Source: Litoditis marina (taxonomy: Eukaryota; Nematoda; Chromadorea; Rhabditida; Rhabditidae). From it: a stretch of DNA of 64,000 nucleotides. The stretch's first letter is position 1, and every line of letters starts with the position of its first letter. The translations under genes and the position numbers were made by a program. The notes under the pieces are model-generated. The model saw nothing but the letters and a program-made list of their open reading frames with translations, made no database searches and had not been told where the DNA came from. The DNA lies in assembly GCA_964036275.1 (NCBI GenBank), contig OZ038433.1, positions 41,635,336 to 41,699,335 on the forward strand, read 5' to 3'. Below are positions 60,649 through 64,000 of this stretch, one piece after another.

Positions 60649-62368
60649 TACCTGCAACAGATTGATTTATCAAATTGATTACATTTATATAAATAAACAA
60701 AAAAACACAAAACAGAAAAATTAACTTTTCAACGAAGAAATAAGTCCTCACTTTATAAGCGCTGTAATGAAAAATTGAAGCAGCTGTGCACATGACACTT
60801 TTCAGAGTTTAACAGGTAGTGAGTATTGCTTGCTGTTACACGACTCATAGTTTCGCAAGTGTGGTATGGAATTTCGTGAAAAGGTAGGACAGGGAGTTTG
60901 AGAACGTGCCAAAATGCGACTCGCAATCCTTGCCATGTAATATATTGCGTGCTACAATGAATATTACCTTGGATCATCATGAATAAATCTATTTCAACAC
61001 GCTATCAGATGAGTAAATATGGACATTAGGCACATAGGCAAAACACATATGGTAAATATATTCATTTCATTCAGATGGTTATTTGGCAATAAATATCTGA
61101 AAATCATACACCCACACTCGAATTCTAGGGAGCTCACCTTGTTTTCTGCAACGGAAAAAAGACGTAGTTCTGTCCACTTAAAAAAAGAATTGAAGAATTT
61201 GGACAGGAAACCATTCAGCCACTACTTTTTGACAATGCGTCGTACGAACATTGTGGTGTACTAGTTCTTATGGCTTTTAAGGTCTACACGAAGTTTCTTA
61301 CATGAGGTTGCAATCGTGAACCACCCATGTTGTAAAGTTTCGTCGAAATACGACACAAAACGAGATACGCGGAATGGGGTCAAAGTGCCGGAATTTTCCA
61401 GCAAACTCTGAAAATGGCCATTACCGACTGAGGTACTGGCGTAACCGTTTTCGCAAGAATATAGAAAAGTTTTCCATGACAAAAAGGTTTTACTTGTTTC
61501 CATTATCCCCTCCATTGTTGTTGTTTTCTTGGAAGTTCAGCCCAGGAAACTCATTCGACGCAGCGTTATCCTCCACAAAACATTCATTTTGGAAAAACAA
61601 AACACTGCAAGAAAAGATAAATCTATAAGACTTACAACCACAGGAAACCGGAAGAAAACACCAAAATAATAAAACAAACGCGAGATCACAGATCAGAAAT
61701 TCGATATTGGGTAGAGAGTGAAACATCAACTAAAACAACAACAAAAGTAGGGGTCATCTAGGATAAAACAGAGATCTGATTGATTTCTTTTCTACGAAAT
61801 ATACATTTTCAAAATTGAAAACTAATAAATGAAATGTTTGGATGAACCCATATGTATCAGATCGAACATTCGATTGCTTTCTCGCAGCAAAAACTACACA
61901 CAATCTAGAAAATCGTTACCGGTGAACAGAATGGAAAACAAAAGTTACGTGATTGGAGCGTGTAAATTATCCAAACCATTGTTTTTTGCCTATTTCACAT
62001 ACCATTCTGACAACTACTTGGAGAGTATCTTCAAGGAAACTGAACAATTATAACGGTACACGTCTGTGAAAATACAATCTGGACGATTCAAAAAAACATT
62101 TAAAGTTACGTATACACGATTTCAACTTCAGACAACAATTATACTATCGTCAAAAATGATGCTAACAAAACCACTGTTTTAAACATGAAAACAACAAAAA
62201 CGCAAAAACATTATTTTCTTCCATTTATTTCAAATCCCACACTGTTGCCGAGGGTTACCAGAAGAGATCAGTTCAGTTTGTTCGAGCTCGCCGAAACAAT
62301 TTATGCTCGCATGGTCGTGAAAATGCAGAGCCCGGTCACAGCTCATGATTTTCATTCAAGTACTAGTG

Positions 62369-62991
62369 TTAGGCAGGGTCCATACTTTTTACGTCGGCGT
62401 ATTACGCCCGCGTACTTCGTGTACAAATCATGATTATCGATTTACGTCGGCGTATTACGCGAAACTTTGGCGTAGCGTACTTCAAAAATATCGTCCATAC
62501 TTTTTTCGGCGTAATACGCGAAAATCAAGTACGCCGCGTACTTGATTTGAGACGCGTTTTACGTTTGAAGCTTATAACGTTTTTCGAAAAACGCTGACGT
62601 TTTTCATGAGTTAACTCAAAATATACATTATTGTATATTGTTTTCGTGAATTTTACTTTCCGATACTCAAAATAATGTGTTCATTCAATGTTTAATAAGA
62701 TTTCAACTAGTTTAGGTCAATTTGCGGTGTTTTCGAAAAAATTTGAAATTTTGAAAAACTTGGTAATTTTAGCATTTTTAATAAGCTGAAGCAATAGAAA
62801 TCAATTAGAAATCGAACGTTGTTCATTTCTGACTTAAATCAGAATAATCAAGTTTATTAACGGGTTGGGTGAACTCGGCGTATTGCAACGCGTATTACGC
62901 TCCGCGTATTGAATCAGGACGTTTTACATGCTTGTTGGCGTATTACGCCCGCGTAATACGCGCGCGTAAAAAGTATGGACCCTGCCTAAGG
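62369..62991. mobile_element. GCGTATTACGC-rich TIR element
   Basis: The termini TTAGGCAGGGTCCATACTTT and AAAGTATGGACCCTGCCTAA are perfect inverse copies (~24 bp), with TA at both edges. Subterminal zones repeat GTACGCG, GGCGTATTACGC and GCGTACTT. The centre is AT-rich. It is a non-autonomous DNA transposon. Confidence 0.85.
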
Positions 62992-63049
62992 CACATCTCA
63001 ACTTTTCTACACTATGCAAAAACAACAATTCTCGATGAAGTCAATTCTG

Positions 63050-63239
63050 GAGCGGTAGCAATCCCTCAAAAACTTCATGAGATACCTCGTGAGCAACATC
63101 TCATGAATTGCTGGTGAGATTCTATTGATTTCTATGCTACAACATTAGAAGTACATGAGTATCTCACGAGGTGTTCATGAGATTCTCATGATAAACTCAT
63201 ATGAACTTCTCATGAGGTTGGAGAGATTTCTACGTCGCC
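63050..63239. repeat. CATGAG-rich TIR element, copy 3
   Basis: Starts CGGTAGCAATCCCTCAAAAA and ends GAGATTTCTACGTCGCC, with many CATGAG/CTCATGA units. It ends six bases from the stop codon of the right-edge gene, so it would form much of that gene's 3' UTR. Confidence 0.65.
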
Positions 63240-63244
63240 TTCCT

Positions 63245-64000
63245 TCAAAAGGAAAATGTTTGTCGGTTCCGCATTTTCTGGGCGGATCCCGGTTCCTCCT
63301 TGAGACTGTCGTCCAGGTCGTACTCACTATTCACAGTGTCCGTGTTTTCACGGCGCTTCTATAAAATGAACTTCCAAAATATATTACTTGGCGAAAAATG
63401 AGTTAGCAAAAGTTCTCAGCAAAATATTGAGACTACGTAGTATTGGAAAATAAATGATAGCCAAGTTAATCCGGGTATGATTGCTGCCAAACTCAAACAA
63501 AAGTTTTAACACCAGTTTTTCGCGTATGTTTGGTGTTTCAGGTAATCACATCGACTAATGGTTAATTCCTATTGGTTACAGATTGGCTACTTTCATGTTT
63601 TATGGAATCTGAAAAGCAAAAAAAAAATCGTTGAAAACTGAGTTCGATCAAAATGTTTACCGTTCCGTTAGTGAATAGTAACGAAGTCATTGTGACTTTC
63701 TTATTTTTGTTATACTGTTTAAGTATTATTCAATTTTGTTCTATTTGAAGAAGGACGATTATGTGAACCAATCTCGTGTCAACGGTCCTTTAAACTGCAA
63801 TTGAAAAATGTATTGCAGTTTAAAGGGCTGAACCGTTGCGATTGGACCACATAATCGTCCTTCTTTAATTTGACTCAACATTTGACACACTTTATTTTTT
63901 GTTAATGTGCAAGTGTACCTGAAGTGATGTTAATCTTACAGATTGTCCGTTCGATATGACCGAATATTTCTTCTGTCCAGTGAGACCCAGTCGTTTTCGC
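63245..64000 (-). CDS. 3' end of an unrecognised gene (partial)
   Basis: Two exons: 64000-63940 (continues beyond the window) and 63358-63245 (stop TGA). Junction phases agree (TCT|GTAAGA to TTTATAG|AAG). The visible 57 or so residues are hydrophilic: GQKKYSVISNGQS, then KRRENTDTVNSEYDLDDSLK, then EEPGSAQKMRNRQTFSF at the C-terminus. The mix of basic and acidic runs with Ser/Thr resembles a cytoplasmic regulatory tail, but I do not recognise the family. The intron contains a MITE-A copy. Confidence 0.6.
63745..63868. mobile_element. Palindromic MITE-A copy
   Basis: GAAGAAGGACGATTATGTG and CCACATAATCGTCCTTCTTT flank arms with CGGTCCTTTAAACTGCAATT. Relative to the 43,614 copy the inner segment is inverted. 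It lies in the intron of the right-edge gene. Confidence 0.85.

Larger units (their letters stand above)
60649..63244. other. Intergenic region between the cyclase and the right-edge gene
   Basis: No exon with support. It holds a 620 bp TIR element and a CATGAG element. A frame at 61,629-61,729 (-) looks like a signal peptide but leads nowhere. Confidence 0.5.

Noticed and set aside
61490..61729. Minus-strand frame with a signal-peptide-like start, upstream of the cyclase
   Set aside because: Although its phase could reach cyclase exon 2, the exon at 60,648-60,497 also fits and contains LRVGHL, the expected first strand of the ligand domain, right after a better signal peptide.
1..64000. CRISPR array, bacterial operon or phage features
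   Set aside because: Repeats are dispersed inverted elements, genes are split by introns, and no regularly spaced repeat-spacer pattern or Shine-Dalgarno spacing is seen.

Overview
The window is animal nuclear DNA, AT-rich, with multi-exon genes and canonical GT-AG introns. A nematode is the best guess. The support is a receptor-type guanylyl cyclase of the nematode kind, a compact NK/BarH-like homeobox gene, two starts lying just after an AG (possible trans-splice acceptors), and long poly-G/poly-C runs. Splice acceptors are looser than the strict TTTCAG of Caenorhabditis. No species assignment is possible by eye.

Layout. Bases 1-9,982 hold no gene I can support, only dispersed inverted-repeat elements. 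An ANTP-class homeobox gene (+, 9,983-13,629, 4 exons, 172 aa) carries an N-terminal eh1 repressor motif. A divergent LC8-type dynein light chain gene (+, 15,490-17,841, 4 exons) follows. A K-Cl cotransporter of the SLC12/CCC family (-, 34,005-18,556, 27 exons, 1,123 aa) converges on it. Five more exons further 5' (46,383-40,167) look like an alternative, longer N-terminus of the same cotransporter. Next comes a transmembrane receptor guanylyl cyclase (-, 60,648-47,636, 27 exons, 1,010 aa: signal peptide, ligand-binding domain, one TM, kinase-homology domain, coiled linker, cyclase). The last two exons of an unrecognised gene (-) end at 63,245 and run off the right edge. All exon junctions were built by hand, and every junction keeps phase.

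The rest is dominated by non-autonomous DNA transposons and fold-back elements, several with more than one copy in the window. They include a 117-125 bp palindromic MITE (termini GAAGGACGATTATGTGG), a ~500 bp TIR element, a ~536 bp TIR element, CATGAG-rich elements, elements with an expanded TTTTCGAG octamer core, two long hairpins, a 285 bp tandem duplication full of GGCGCC, and a 3.66 kb hAT-like element (36,207-39,865). The last contains a 225 bp hAT MITE with a perfect 8 bp target-site duplication, exon-like fragments, and a GGTTACC cluster flanked by inverted tRNA-like sequences.

The genes do not form one pathway. The cotransporter sets cell chloride, the cyclase is a cGMP-producing receptor, the homeobox protein is a transcription factor, and the LC8 protein is a motor or hub subunit. 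I did not find a clearly new multi-gene system. The most noteworthy points are the alternative cotransporter promoter, a CRE palindrome beside its proximal start, an Arg-to-Lys change in the cyclase active site, and the octamer-expanded repeat family.
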